Of a stretch of DNA of 64,000 nucleotides, positions 25,659 to 33,752 are shown in pieces. Location of the stretch: contig NZ_VFQE01000002.1 of the NCBI RefSeq assembly GCF_006717095.1, forward strand, positions 744,001 to 808,000, in the 5' to 3' direction. The translations under genes and the position numbers were made by a program. The notes under the pieces were generated by a model. It was given only the letters and a program-made list of their open reading frames with translations. It searched no databases and was not told the DNA's origin. Source of the stretch: Blastococcus colisei. GTDB lineage: Bacteria; Actinomycetota; Actinomycetes; Mycobacteriales; Geodermatophilaceae. Each line of letters opens with the position of its first letter. Within the stretch, counting starts at the first letter, position 1.

Positions 25659-26126
25659 TCAGTCGTTGGAGTAGGTGCCGACGACCCGCGCCTGGTTGAT
25701 CACGTGCGGATCGATGCGGTCGAGCACGTCTCTGGCCGCGAGGCCCGCCGGCAGGTCGAGGTCGTCGTCGAGCGCAAAGAGGTGGAAGAAGTAGTGGTGC
25801 GTGCCGTGCCCCGGCGGTGGAGCGGCCGGCCGCCACCCGAGCTCTCCCCGGCTGTTGAGCCCCTGCCGGTACTCCGCTCCGCCACCTTCCGGGATGGAGG
25901 TGACATCGGCGGGGATGCCGTACAGGACCCAGTGCACGAAGCCGCCGACGAGCGGCGCGTCGGGATCTTCCACGATCAGCGCGAGAGAGCGCGTCCCGTC
26001 GGGCACGCCCGACCAGGAGAGCTCCGGCGACACGCCCTCCCCGTTGGCGGAGTGCGCGTCGGGCATCCGCCCGCCGTGCGAGAAAGCCGTGCTGGTGACG
26101 ACGAGCGTTCCATGGTTGAGCTTCAC
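25659..26126 (-). CDS. YbhB/YbcL family Raf kinase inhibitor-like (PEBP) protein
   Basis: This 155-residue protein starts at a GTG after a strong AGGAGGT. PEBP motifs are HSANGEGVSPELSWSGVPDG, SLALIVEDPDAPLVGGFVHWVLYGIP with the conserved DPDAP and VHW, and HGTHHYFFHLFALDDDLDL with the anion-binding HxYxF region. Bacterial members are soluble and of unclear function. It lies 27 bases after the Ldh2-type gene and is the last gene of operon A. Confidence 0.88.
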   Translation of the reverse strand: MKLNHGTLVVTSTAFSHGGRMPDAHSANGEGVSPELSWSGVPDGTRSLALIVEDPDAPLVGGFVHWVLYGIPADVTSIPEGGGAEYRQGLNSRGELGWRPAAPPPGHGTHHYFFHLFALDDDLDLPAGLAARDVLDRIDPHVINQARVVGTYSND

Positions 26127-26153
26127 GTGACCTCCTTGTGGACGGGCCGATCT

Positions 26154-27209
26154 TCAACGGAGCGCGTCGGACGGGACGGCCACCTCGTCGGCGAGCGCGC
26201 GGAGCGTGTCGAGCAGCGTCGTGGGGAGCGCGATGCCGCGCTGCAGCAGCTCCCGGCGCCTGTCGTCGGCCGCCTCGCCGGGAACCCGGACCCGCTCGAC
26301 GCCGGGGGCCGGAGCGCTGTCGGCGATCTCGCCGACGTAGCGGTCCATCCGCTCGGCCAGGTCGTCGGCGGACCCCAGTGCGCGTACGTCGACGACCACC
26401 AGGAAGTGCCCGAGGTCGCGCTCCCGGCTGTAGTCGGCCAGCGGCGGCACCGCGGCACCGAAGGTCGCGCCGCTGAGCACCCCGGCCAGCGCCCCCATGA
26501 CCACCGCCAGTCCGGATCCCTTGTGCCCGGCGAACGGCAGGACGGCGCCGAGCAGCGCCTGCTGGGCATCGGTGGTCGGCCGCCCGTCGGGGCCCAGCGC
26601 CCAACCCTCGGGGATCGATTCCCCGCGCTCGGCGGCGAGGTCGATGTTGCTCCGCGCGACCGCGCTGCAGGAGAGGTCCAGCACGACCGGGAAGCCTGGC
26701 GCGGGCACGGCGAAGGAGAACGGGTTGTTCCCCACCGCAGCCTGCCGCCCCCCGGCCGCCGCCATGTTCGCCCGAGTGTTCTGGGTGAGGAAGCAGACCA
26801 TGCCCTGCTCGGCCGCGAGCCGGGTGAACGACCCGAGCGCACCGAGGTGGTTGCTGCGGCGCACCGTGGTCACGGCCGCGCCCAGCTCCCGCGCCACGTC
26901 GATGCTGTGCCGGACCGCCCACGCGGCGACGGCCTGGCCGAGGCCGTTACCGCCGTCCAGCACCGACACCGCCCCCGTCCGGGAGAGCACCCGCAGCTCA
27001 GGCGCCGCCGCGATCGCGCCCTCCCGCAGGCGGGCGGCGTACGGCGGCAGCAGGCGCACCCCGTGGGTGCTCCGCCCGCTCAGGTCGGCGTCGACGAGGG
27101 CCTGGGCGGTGTCGTCGGCGTGCTGCTCGGGCAGGCCCAGGCCCTCGAGCAGCGCGGCGACGAACCCGCGCAGCTCCGCCACCGGGACGAGCACCTCCCC
27201 TCCGCTCAC
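26154..27209 (-). CDS. Ldh2/YlbC-type malate/lactate (sulfolactate) dehydrogenase family protein
   Basis: The 351-residue protein begins at GTG inside the stop of the upstream LLM gene. It shows the fold of the malate/L-lactate dehydrogenase (Ldh2) family, distinct from Rossmann dehydrogenases: ADLSGRSTHGVRLLPPYAAR, VTTVRRSNHLGALGSFTRLA with the catalytic His, NPFSFAVPAPGFPVVLDLS, and AGHKGSGLAVVMGALAGVLS. These enzymes interconvert 2-oxo and 2-hydroxy acids with NAD(P). In this operon it would act on a hydroxy acid made from the imported carboxylate. A paralogue lies at 60602-61684. Confidence 0.88.
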   Translation of the reverse strand: MSGGEVLVPVAELRGFVAALLEGLGLPEQHADDTAQALVDADLSGRSTHGVRLLPPYAARLREGAIAAAPELRVLSRTGAVSVLDGGNGLGQAVAAWAVRHSIDVARELGAAVTTVRRSNHLGALGSFTRLAAEQGMVCFLTQNTRANMAAAGGRQAAVGNNPFSFAVPAPGFPVVLDLSCSAVARSNIDLAAERGESIPEGWALGPDGRPTTDAQQALLGAVLPFAGHKGSGLAVVMGALAGVLSGATFGAAVPPLADYSRERDLGHFLVVVDVRALGSADDLAERMDRYVGEIADSAPAPGVERVRVPGEAADDRRRELLQRGIALPTTLLDTLRALADEVAVPSDALR

Positions 27210-28225
27210 AGCTCGGCCACCGCGGCACAGGCGTCGGCGAACCCGTTCCACTGCGCGAAGTACGGGACGGGGGCCGGCAGCTGCACGGTCGTGATCAGGC
27301 CGGCCCACCGCCGGGCCAGCGCCGGGGCGAGCTCCGCGTAGGTGCATGCCGTGCAGAACTCGTCGAGCACCTCGTCGGGCACCGCCCCGGGCAGGTCGTC
27401 CCAGCGCTCCTGCCGCACCAGCTCGCGCAGCTCCTCGCGCAGCCCGCCCCACCCGTGGCGCTCCAGCACCGGCAGGTAGGCCAGCGTCGAGCCGTAGAAG
27501 GCGACCCGGGCGCGGGCGCGTTCCCGGGCCTGCGCGACGTCGGCCGCCGTCGCGCCGGTGGCGACGAACCCACCGCCGTAGACCTCGAAGCCGGCCAGGT
27601 CGCGGCCGGCCCGCGCGGCCCCGGCCTCCAGCCGCGGCCGGACGACGTCGCGCACGTAGCCGGGCGTGCTGAACACGTGCAACCGAACCCCGTCGCAGAG
27701 CTCGCCGGCCAGTTCGAGGTTGTAGGGGTTCACCGCGGCGATGTCGACGGGAACGGGTCCGTTCGGAGCGGGACCGGGGCTGAACTCCGGCGTCATCAGG
27801 TCCATCGAGTAGAACGGCCCGGAGTGCGCCAGCGGCCCGCCGGTCTCCCAGCTGCGCCAGACGGCCCGCAGCGCCTGCACGTAGTCGCGCAGCCGCGGCC
27901 CCGGGGAGTCCCAGGGCACGCCGAAGCGGTGCTCCATGTGGCGCTGCACCTGGGTGCCCAGCCCCAGCCGGAAGCGGCCACCGGTCTGGTCGTGCAGCAT
28001 CCGCGCGCCGTAGGCGACCACCATCGGGCTGCGCGGGAAGGCGATGGTGACGGCCGTGGCCAGGCCGATGCGCTCGGTGGTCACCGCCGCCATGGCCATG
28101 GTGAGCATCGGGTCCCGCGAGCTCTCCGAGTCGCACACCCCGCTCGCGCCGGCCCGTTCCAGCTCGGCAGCGGTCACCGGGACGTCGCCGGTGGGTGTCG
28201 CCCGCAGGCTGGCCTCAACCCGCAC
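27206..28225 (-). CDS. LLM class F420-dependent oxidoreductase
   Basis: The 339-residue luciferase-like monooxygenase fold protein has GVCDSESSRDPMLTMAMAAV, ERIGLATAVTIAFPRSPMVV, GGRFRLGLGTQVQRHMEHRF and GVRLHVFSTPGYVRDVV. This resembles the F420-dependent subfamily common in actinobacteria, where F420 replaces FMN as hydride carrier. It is translated from a GTG. It overlaps the Ldh2-type gene by 4 bases and follows the acyl-CoA dehydrogenase gene by 36 bases, so it belongs to operon A. The substrate is unknown. Confidence 0.83.
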   Translation of the reverse strand: MRVEASLRATPTGDVPVTAAELERAGASGVCDSESSRDPMLTMAMAAVTTERIGLATAVTIAFPRSPMVVAYGARMLHDQTGGRFRLGLGTQVQRHMEHRFGVPWDSPGPRLRDYVQALRAVWRSWETGGPLAHSGPFYSMDLMTPEFSPGPAPNGPVPVDIAAVNPYNLELAGELCDGVRLHVFSTPGYVRDVVRPRLEAGAARAGRDLAGFEVYGGGFVATGATAADVAQARERARARVAFYGSTLAYLPVLERHGWGGLREELRELVRQERWDDLPGAVPDEVLDEFCTACTYAELAPALARRWAGLITTVQLPAPVPYFAQWNGFADACAAVAEL

Positions 28226-28261
28226 GGCGATCCCTGGTGCCGGCGCCCGGCGCCGCGAGGC

Positions 28262-29494
28262 TCACCACGGCACGCCCGAGCGCAGCAGCTGACGGGCGAC
28301 GGTGACCCGGTGGATCTCCGAGGCGCCCTCGACGATGCGCCAGATGCGGACCAGCCGGTAGTAGTACTCGATGGGCAGGTCCTTGCCCAGGCCGAGCGCA
28401 CCGTGACCCTGCAGGCACTGGTCGGCGACCCGCTGCAGCAGCTCGGTGCCCAGCACCTTCGCCGTCGAGGACTCGTAGCGGATGTCGGTCCGGCCGGCAT
28501 CGAGCTTGCGGGCGGCGTCGACGTTGACCAGGCGCAGGGCGTGCAGCCCCATCGCGCCGTCGGCGATCCAGTTCTGGATGGTCTGCCGGGAGGCCAGCGG
28601 CTGCCCGAAGGTGACCCGCTCCTTGGCGTGCTCCATGAGCATGTCCAGCAGCCGGGCGGTGGCCCCGGAGCACCGCGCCGCGATCTCCAGCCGGCGGATG
28701 GCGAAGCGGTTCTGCAGCGGGATGAACGCCTGGCCGACCTCGCCCAGCACCTGGGCGTCGTCGAGCTCGACGTCGTCGAAGCGCACCTCGCAGGGCCGGT
28801 AGTTGGAGATGGTCGGCAGCCGCCGCTCCACCACGACGCCCGGCGTCCCGCGGTCGACGAGGAAGGCGGTCATCCCGCCGCGGCTGCCCCGCTCCTGGTC
28901 GGTGACGGCGACGACGATGAGGAAGTCGGCCCAGTCGGCCTTGCCGATCCACTTCTTGCGGCCGTTGAGCACCCATCGCCCGTCGCGCCGCTCGGCGGTG
29001 GTCGAGATGCCCGACACGTCCGACCCGGCGCCCGGCTCGGTGATCCCCACGCCGGAGGTGATCTCCCCGCGGGCGTAGGGCTCGAGGTAGCGGGTGCGCT
29101 GGTCGTCGTTCACCGCGTTGCTCAGCCAGTGCAGGTTCGGCGACTCCGGCGGCAGGATGAACGGGACGACGGTCCTGCTCATCTCCTCGGTGACCAGCAG
29201 CTTGGCCAGCGCGCCGTGGCCCTGGCCGCCGAACTCGACCGGGACGTCGATCCCCCACAGCCCGCGCTCGCGGGCGCTGTCCAGGAGGCCCTGGTAGGTC
29301 TCGGCAGGCAGGTCGCCCACCGGGTCGAACTGGTAGCTGCGGCCGGGCTCGGCCTGGAAGGGTTCGGTGCGCTGGCTGGCCTGCAGCTCGAGGCGCACGG
29401 CCTCGGGCTCCAGCGGCACCAGTTCCTCCTGCACGAAGGCGCGCACCCGGTCGCGCAGCTCGAGCAGGTCGGCGGGGACGTCGGTCAGGGTCAT
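28262..29494 (-). CDS. Acyl-CoA dehydrogenase family protein
   Basis: This 410-residue FAD enzyme has the family signature SGVGITEPGAGSDVSGISTT, DGRWVLNGRKKWIGKADWAD, YRPCEVRFDDVELDDAQVLG, an arginine-rich RFAIRRLEIAARCSGATAR segment and the C-terminal LVRIWRIVEGASEIHR. It would introduce an alpha,beta double bond into an acyl-CoA whose CoA was attached by the CoA-transferase genes just upstream. It has an ATG with GGAG, and lies 25 bases after the MmgE/PrpD gene. Confidence 0.92.
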   Translation of the reverse strand: MTLTDVPADLLELRDRVRAFVQEELVPLEPEAVRLELQASQRTEPFQAEPGRSYQFDPVGDLPAETYQGLLDSARERGLWGIDVPVEFGGQGHGALAKLLVTEEMSRTVVPFILPPESPNLHWLSNAVNDDQRTRYLEPYARGEITSGVGITEPGAGSDVSGISTTAERRDGRWVLNGRKKWIGKADWADFLIVVAVTDQERGSRGGMTAFLVDRGTPGVVVERRLPTISNYRPCEVRFDDVELDDAQVLGEVGQAFIPLQNRFAIRRLEIAARCSGATARLLDMLMEHAKERVTFGQPLASRQTIQNWIADGAMGLHALRLVNVDAARKLDAGRTDIRYESSTAKVLGTELLQRVADQCLQGHGALGLGKDLPIEYYYRLVRIWRIVEGASEIHRVTVARQLLRSGVPW

Positions 29495-29519
29495 GGGATC
29501 TCCGGGGTCGGGAGCGGGG

Positions 29520-30881
29520 TCAGGGCAGCCGGCGGGCGAGCACCGAGCGGACCGGCTGGTCGGCCCACCCGAACACGGCGTCGGCGAAGGTCGACGTGTG
29601 CTCGCCCAGCCCGCCGCGGCCGAAGCAGTCGGCCACCTTCTCGAGCAGTTCGTCGTCGGACAGGGGGGTGTCGGCGCTCCCGCGCAGCACGGTGGTGCGC
29701 CGGTGCAGCGTGCTGCCGTCGGCCAGGTGCAGGGTCACCTCGGCCCAGCGCGGGAAGGGTGGACCGTCGTCCTCGGTGGCCGTGACCTGCGGCAGGAACC
29801 GCTGGATCTCCGGACGGCGGACCTGCTCGTCGTCGAAGCTGCGCAGCTTGACCTCGCCGTCGAGCAGGGCCGCGGCGACGGCGAACTGCATGCTGAACTT
29901 CGCCTCCAGCCCGGTGCTCGGCCGGTCGTGCAGGAGCGGTGCCAGCCCGCCCCGGTTGGCCCGCATCTCCACCCGCTCGACGTCGGCCAGCGTCAGCCCG
30001 TGCTCGGCCCGCAGGTCCAGCAGCAGGTCGATGGTGCGGTGGGTGGCGTAGCACAGCGGGTACTTCTTGACGTCGATGCCGCTGGTGACCAGCTCTCCGG
30101 GCGACTGGCCGAGCGTGGCGAGCTCGGCGTCGAGCGCGGCGGCGGCCTCGGGTGTGGAGTACAGCCGCAGGAAGCCGCCGGTGCCGCCGTCCAGCGCCTC
30201 CGGTGCGGCGGTCATCCCGGCCGCGGCGAGCGCGACCGACCGCAGCGCCGCCGCGCCGCAGGCACCCGCCTGGAACGACTTGGCCATCGTGCCGAAGTTC
30301 TGCCGGGTGCCCGCCGCCTGCGCCACGGCCAGCCCGAGGGCGTCGCGGACGGCGTCCCGGCCCAGCCCGGTCAGGTGCCCGACGGCTGCCGTCGCACCCA
30401 GCAGCCCGATCGTGGTCGTGGAGTGCCAGCCCCGGGCGTAGTGGTCCAGCGCGCAGGCCTTCGCCAGCTTGCACATCACCTCGAAGCCCACGGCGTAGGC
30501 CGCGCTCAGCCGCCGACCGTCGGCGCCGGTGGCCTCCGCCGCCGCGACCAGCGCCGGCAGCAGCGCGATGCTGGGGTGTCCGCGCAGCGGGCTGGTGACG
30601 TCGTCGTAGTCGAGGACGTGCCCCACGGCACCGTTGACCAGGGCGGCGTGCTCGGGGCTCGCCGAGCCGGCACCGGCCCACAGGCTGGCGGGGCCGGTCG
30701 AGCCGGCGACGTAGCCGGTGAGCGCCACGTCGACCGCGTCGCCGGTGGCCGCCACCGCGACCGCGAAGGTGTCGAGGAACGCCCGGGCGACGGCGTGCAC
30801 GGTCTCCTCGCCGGCCGCGGCCGGGTCGACGGAGACCACGTGGTCGGCGATCCGCTCGCTGGCGGTCGGTGCCCCGCTCAT
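29520..30881 (-). CDS. MmgE/PrpD family protein, 1
   Basis: The 453-residue protein belongs to the MmgE/PrpD family, which includes 2-methylcitrate dehydratase and immune-responsive gene 1/aconitate decarboxylase. Typical regions are GHVLDYDDVTSPLRGHPSIA at about residue 87, YAVGFEVMCKLAKAC, RQNFGTMAKSFQAGACGAAA and the C-terminal RSFDDEQVRRPEIQRFLPQV. It probably dehydrates or decarboxylates a hydroxy-di or tricarboxylate. Its ATG overlaps the stop of the upstream CoA-transferase gene. Two further family members lie at 61746-63158 and 63155-64000. Confidence 0.88.
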   Translation of the reverse strand: MSGAPTASERIADHVVSVDPAAAGEETVHAVARAFLDTFAVAVAATGDAVDVALTGYVAGSTGPASLWAGAGSASPEHAALVNGAVGHVLDYDDVTSPLRGHPSIALLPALVAAAEATGADGRRLSAAYAVGFEVMCKLAKACALDHYARGWHSTTTIGLLGATAAVGHLTGLGRDAVRDALGLAVAQAAGTRQNFGTMAKSFQAGACGAAALRSVALAAAGMTAAPEALDGGTGGFLRLYSTPEAAAALDAELATLGQSPGELVTSGIDVKKYPLCYATHRTIDLLLDLRAEHGLTLADVERVEMRANRGGLAPLLHDRPSTGLEAKFSMQFAVAAALLDGEVKLRSFDDEQVRRPEIQRFLPQVTATEDDGPPFPRWAEVTLHLADGSTLHRRTTVLRGSADTPLSDDELLEKVADCFGRGGLGEHTSTFADAVFGWADQPVRSVLARRLP

Positions 30882-32098
30882 GCGAGCACCCCCTCGTCCT
30901 GGAGCCGGGCGATCTCCGCGTCGTCGAGACCGAGCACCTCGTGGCAGATCTCGCGGGTGTGCTGGCCGAGCATCGGCGCCGGGCGGGTGAGGGTCGCCGG
31001 TGTACCGGTCAGCTGGAACGGCGGCGCGTTGTACAGCGTCTCTCCCATCTCGGGGTGCTCGAGCCGCACCCAGTGCCCGCGGGCCTGCAGGTGGGGATCG
31101 CGCTCGACGACGTCGGCGGCGTCCTGGACCACCCCCGCCGGCACCCCCGCCGCCTGCAGGCGGGTGAACAGGTCACCGGCGTCGCGGCCGGCGGTGGCGG
31201 CCGCGAGCAGGCCGTCGAGCGCCTCGCGGTCGCGGTGCCGGGCGGCCTCGGTGGCCCACTCCGCGGGGCAGGACTCCTCCGCCAGCCCCAGCGCCGACCG
31301 CAGCGCCGGCCACTGCCGGTCGTCGGTCACCGCGATCGCGATCCACCGGTCCTCACCGGCGCAGCGGTACACGCCGTGGGGCGCGTACCGGCGATGGGCG
31401 TTGCCCAGCGGCTGCGGGTCGCGGCCGTTGACGGTGGCCTCGAGGAAGGCCGCGCCGAGGACGGCGATCGTCGGCTCGGTCTGGGCGATGTCGAGGTACT
31501 GGCCGCGGCCCGTCCGGCGGGCGTGCCGGAGCGCGGCCAGCACGGCGAACGCCGAGTGGCAGGGGTTCGGGATGTGATCGGGGTAGTTGGTGCCGGTGCC
31601 CGCCGGTTCCCGGTTCGGGAGACCGCTCAGGTGGTGGATGCCGACCAGCGCGCCGATGGTGAGCCCGTAGCCCAGGAAGTCCCGCTCCGGGCCGCTGTCG
31701 CCCGACATGGACATCGCCAGGTAGACCGCACGCGGGTTGATCTCCCGGACGTCGTCGTAGCCCAGCCCGAACTTCGCCATCGTGCCCGGCGTGAAGTTGT
31801 TCGCCACGACGTCGCTGGCCACCACGATCCGGCGGGCGAGCGCGCGCCCCTCCTCGGTGCGCAGGTCGATCGTGATGCTGCGCTTGCTGGTGTTGCGGTC
31901 GGCGAAGTAGCCGCTGCGGTTGACGCCCTTGATGCCGTCCTTGAAGGGCGCGGAGAGCCGGATGCCGTCGACCTTGGCACTGCTCTCGATCTTGATGACG
32001 TCCGCGCCGTGGTCGGCCAGCATCTTGGTCGTGTAGGAACCGGCGCCGACCCAGGTGAAGTCGGCGATCCGGACGCCGCTGAGCGGAAGCCGCCCCAT
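30878..32098 (-). CDS. CaiB/BaiF class III CoA-transferase, subunit with catalytic Asp
   Basis: The 406-residue protein has class III (family III) CoA-transferase motifs: SGVRIADFTWVGAGSYTTKM at the N-terminus, SKRSITIDLRTEEGRALARR, NFTPGTMAKFGLGYDDV, and GTNYPDHIPNPCHSAFAVLA, where the YPDH Asp is at the position of the catalytic Asp. The C-terminus ends in AEIARLQDEGVLA. It would move CoA from a donor to a carboxylate. Its start overlaps the stop of a second CaiB/BaiF gene by one base, and that partner lacks the Asp, so they probably form a heteromeric enzyme like BbsEF. Confidence 0.88.
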   Translation of the reverse strand: MGRLPLSGVRIADFTWVGAGSYTTKMLADHGADVIKIESSAKVDGIRLSAPFKDGIKGVNRSGYFADRNTSKRSITIDLRTEEGRALARRIVVASDVVANNFTPGTMAKFGLGYDDVREINPRAVYLAMSMSGDSGPERDFLGYGLTIGALVGIHHLSGLPNREPAGTGTNYPDHIPNPCHSAFAVLAALRHARRTGRGQYLDIAQTEPTIAVLGAAFLEATVNGRDPQPLGNAHRRYAPHGVYRCAGEDRWIAIAVTDDRQWPALRSALGLAEESCPAEWATEAARHRDREALDGLLAAATAGRDAGDLFTRLQAAGVPAGVVQDAADVVERDPHLQARGHWVRLEHPEMGETLYNAPPFQLTGTPATLTRPAPMLGQHTREICHEVLGLDDAEIARLQDEGVLA

Positions 32099-33342
32099 CA
32101 GATGACCCCCGCTTGCCTCAGTCCGGCCACCCGTTCGGCGGAGCAGCCCAGTTCGTGCAGGATCTCGACGCTGTGCTCGCCCAGCCGCGGCGCGCGCCCC
32201 TTGAGTCGCCACGGGGTGTCCGACAGCGCGTACGGCGCCCCGGGCATGACCGCCGGCGCCCCGTCGGGGCCCTCGACGGAGACGAAGTAGTTCCGGTGCC
32301 GTAGCTGCGCGCTCTGGAGGATGTCCGAGGGCTTGGAGACCGGGCACAGCGGCACCCGCCACTTCTGCGCATCGCGGTACAGCTCGGCCTTGGTGCGGTT
32401 CGCGGCGAAGGGCAGGAAGATCTCGGCGAACAGGTCGCGGTTCTCCTCGGCCTCCACGAACTCCCGCTCGCCCCACTGCTCGCCCCGCAGGTCCTCGACC
32501 CGCGGAGCGGCCTCGCTGTCGAGCCAGGCGACGAGGTTGGGCCAGAACCGGTTGCCGCCGATGCCGCCGGCCAGCAGGTAGACGTAGCCGTCCGCGCACG
32601 GGAAGACGCCGGCGCCGGCCCGCCACTGCCGGCCACCGGTGCGCCGGCGGACCCGCCCCTCGAGGTCCTGGAACTGGGCGGCGTTCTCCAGGCCCATCAC
32701 CACCGACTCCTGCACCGAGACGTCGACGTGCTGGCCCTGGCCGGAGGTCTCGGCGGCGGTCACCGCCAGCATCGAGGCCACCGCGCCGAAGAGGTTCCCC
32801 GCGACGTAGGCCTGCTCCTGGCCGGCCTGGACCGGCGGACCGTCCACGTACCCGCCGAGGTACAGCAGCCCGCCCATCGCCAGGCAGACCAGGTCGCTGG
32901 CCTCGTACTGCGCGTAGGGACCGGTCTGCCCGAACGGCGTGATGCTCGTCGTCACCAGGCGGGGGTTGTCCTTGCTGAGCTGCTCGTGTCCGAGGCCCCG
33001 GGCGTCCATCCGCCCCGGGCTGTCGGTCTCGATGACCAGGTCGGCGCCCGCGGCGAGGTCGCGCAGCACCTGCTGGCCCTCTGGCTGGTCGAGGTCGAGC
33101 CGCAGGCTGCGCTTGCTGGTGTTGGTGTAGAGGAACGGCAGGCTGCGCTCGAGGCCCGGCCGGTCGTCGGCGAACGGCGGCTGATGCCGCAGCGCCGTCC
33201 CGCCGGGTGGTTCCACCAGCACGACGTCGGCACCCAGCTCGGCGAACAGCTTGCCGCAGTAGTTGCCCAGCGGACCGGAGAGGTCCAGCACCCGCAACCC
33301 CGACAGCGCCCCTTCGGTCGCCGCATCGGCGACCTCGGTCAT
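32098..33342 (-). CDS. CaiB/BaiF class III CoA-transferase-like protein lacking the catalytic Asp
   Basis: The 414-residue protein has the fold markers SGLRVLDLSGPLGNYCGKLF, ELGADVVLVEPPGGTALRH, TSKRSLRLDLDQPEGQQVL, ITPFGQTGPYAQYEASDLV and a C-terminal LRQAGVI. In an ungapped alignment with the CoA-transferase at 51194-52405, the catalytic Asp of PVADLAAGL aligns with Tyr in EQAYVAGNL. If that alignment is right it is a non-catalytic partner of the next gene (30878-32098), with which it shares one base. The start is an ATG overlapping the stop of the DUF35-type gene. Confidence 0.85.
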   Translation of the reverse strand: MTEVADAATEGALSGLRVLDLSGPLGNYCGKLFAELGADVVLVEPPGGTALRHQPPFADDRPGLERSLPFLYTNTSKRSLRLDLDQPEGQQVLRDLAAGADLVIETDSPGRMDARGLGHEQLSKDNPRLVTTSITPFGQTGPYAQYEASDLVCLAMGGLLYLGGYVDGPPVQAGQEQAYVAGNLFGAVASMLAVTAAETSGQGQHVDVSVQESVVMGLENAAQFQDLEGRVRRRTGGRQWRAGAGVFPCADGYVYLLAGGIGGNRFWPNLVAWLDSEAAPRVEDLRGEQWGEREFVEAEENRDLFAEIFLPFAANRTKAELYRDAQKWRVPLCPVSKPSDILQSAQLRHRNYFVSVEGPDGAPAVMPGAPYALSDTPWRLKGRAPRLGEHSVEILHELGCSAERVAGLRQAGVI

Positions 33343-33752
33343 GAGCCCTCCCGGGTGAAGCGGGGGATCGAGACCTCCTCGGTCACCCGGTCGAACACCA
33401 CGCGCACGCGGTCGCCGACCTTCACCTCGCTGGGCGGGACGCCGACGACGTTGCTGAACATCCGTGGGCCCTCGTCGAGCTGGATGAGCGAGACGTTGTA
33501 CGGGACGTCGTCGGCGAAGGCCTTGTCGTAGACCTGGTGGAAGACGATCGAGGAGTACACCTCGCCGCGACCGCTCAGCGGCACCCACTCGTGCCCGGCC
33601 TCCAGGCAGTCGGGGCAGATCCGGCTGATCGGGTAGCGGATGTGCCGGCAGCGCGCGCACTGCTGGAGCACCAGCTGCTCGCTGCGCGTGCCGTCCCAGA
33701 ACGGCCTGGTCTCGTCGCTGATCTCCGGCAGCGGCTTGCTGTAGTCGGTCAC
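33339..33752 (-). CDS. Zn-ribbon domain-containing OB-fold protein (DUF35)
   Basis: The 137-residue protein has the DUF35 layout: an N-terminal helix (ETRPFWDGTRSEQLVLQQC), a zinc ribbon CARCRHIRYPISRICPDC (Cx2C-x11-Cx2C), then an OB fold (GRGEVYSSIVFHQVYDKAF to VGDRVRVVFDRV). DUF35 proteins pair with thiolases, as in the steroid retro-aldolase Ltp2 with ChsH2. Here it overlaps the stop of a thiolase-family gene by 4 bases, which supports the same pairing. It starts at GTG. Confidence 0.9.
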   Translation of the reverse strand: MTDYSKPLPEISDETRPFWDGTRSEQLVLQQCARCRHIRYPISRICPDCLEAGHEWVPLSGRGEVYSSIVFHQVYDKAFADDVPYNVSLIQLDEGPRMFSNVVGVPPSEVKVGDRVRVVFDRVTEEVSIPRFTREGS

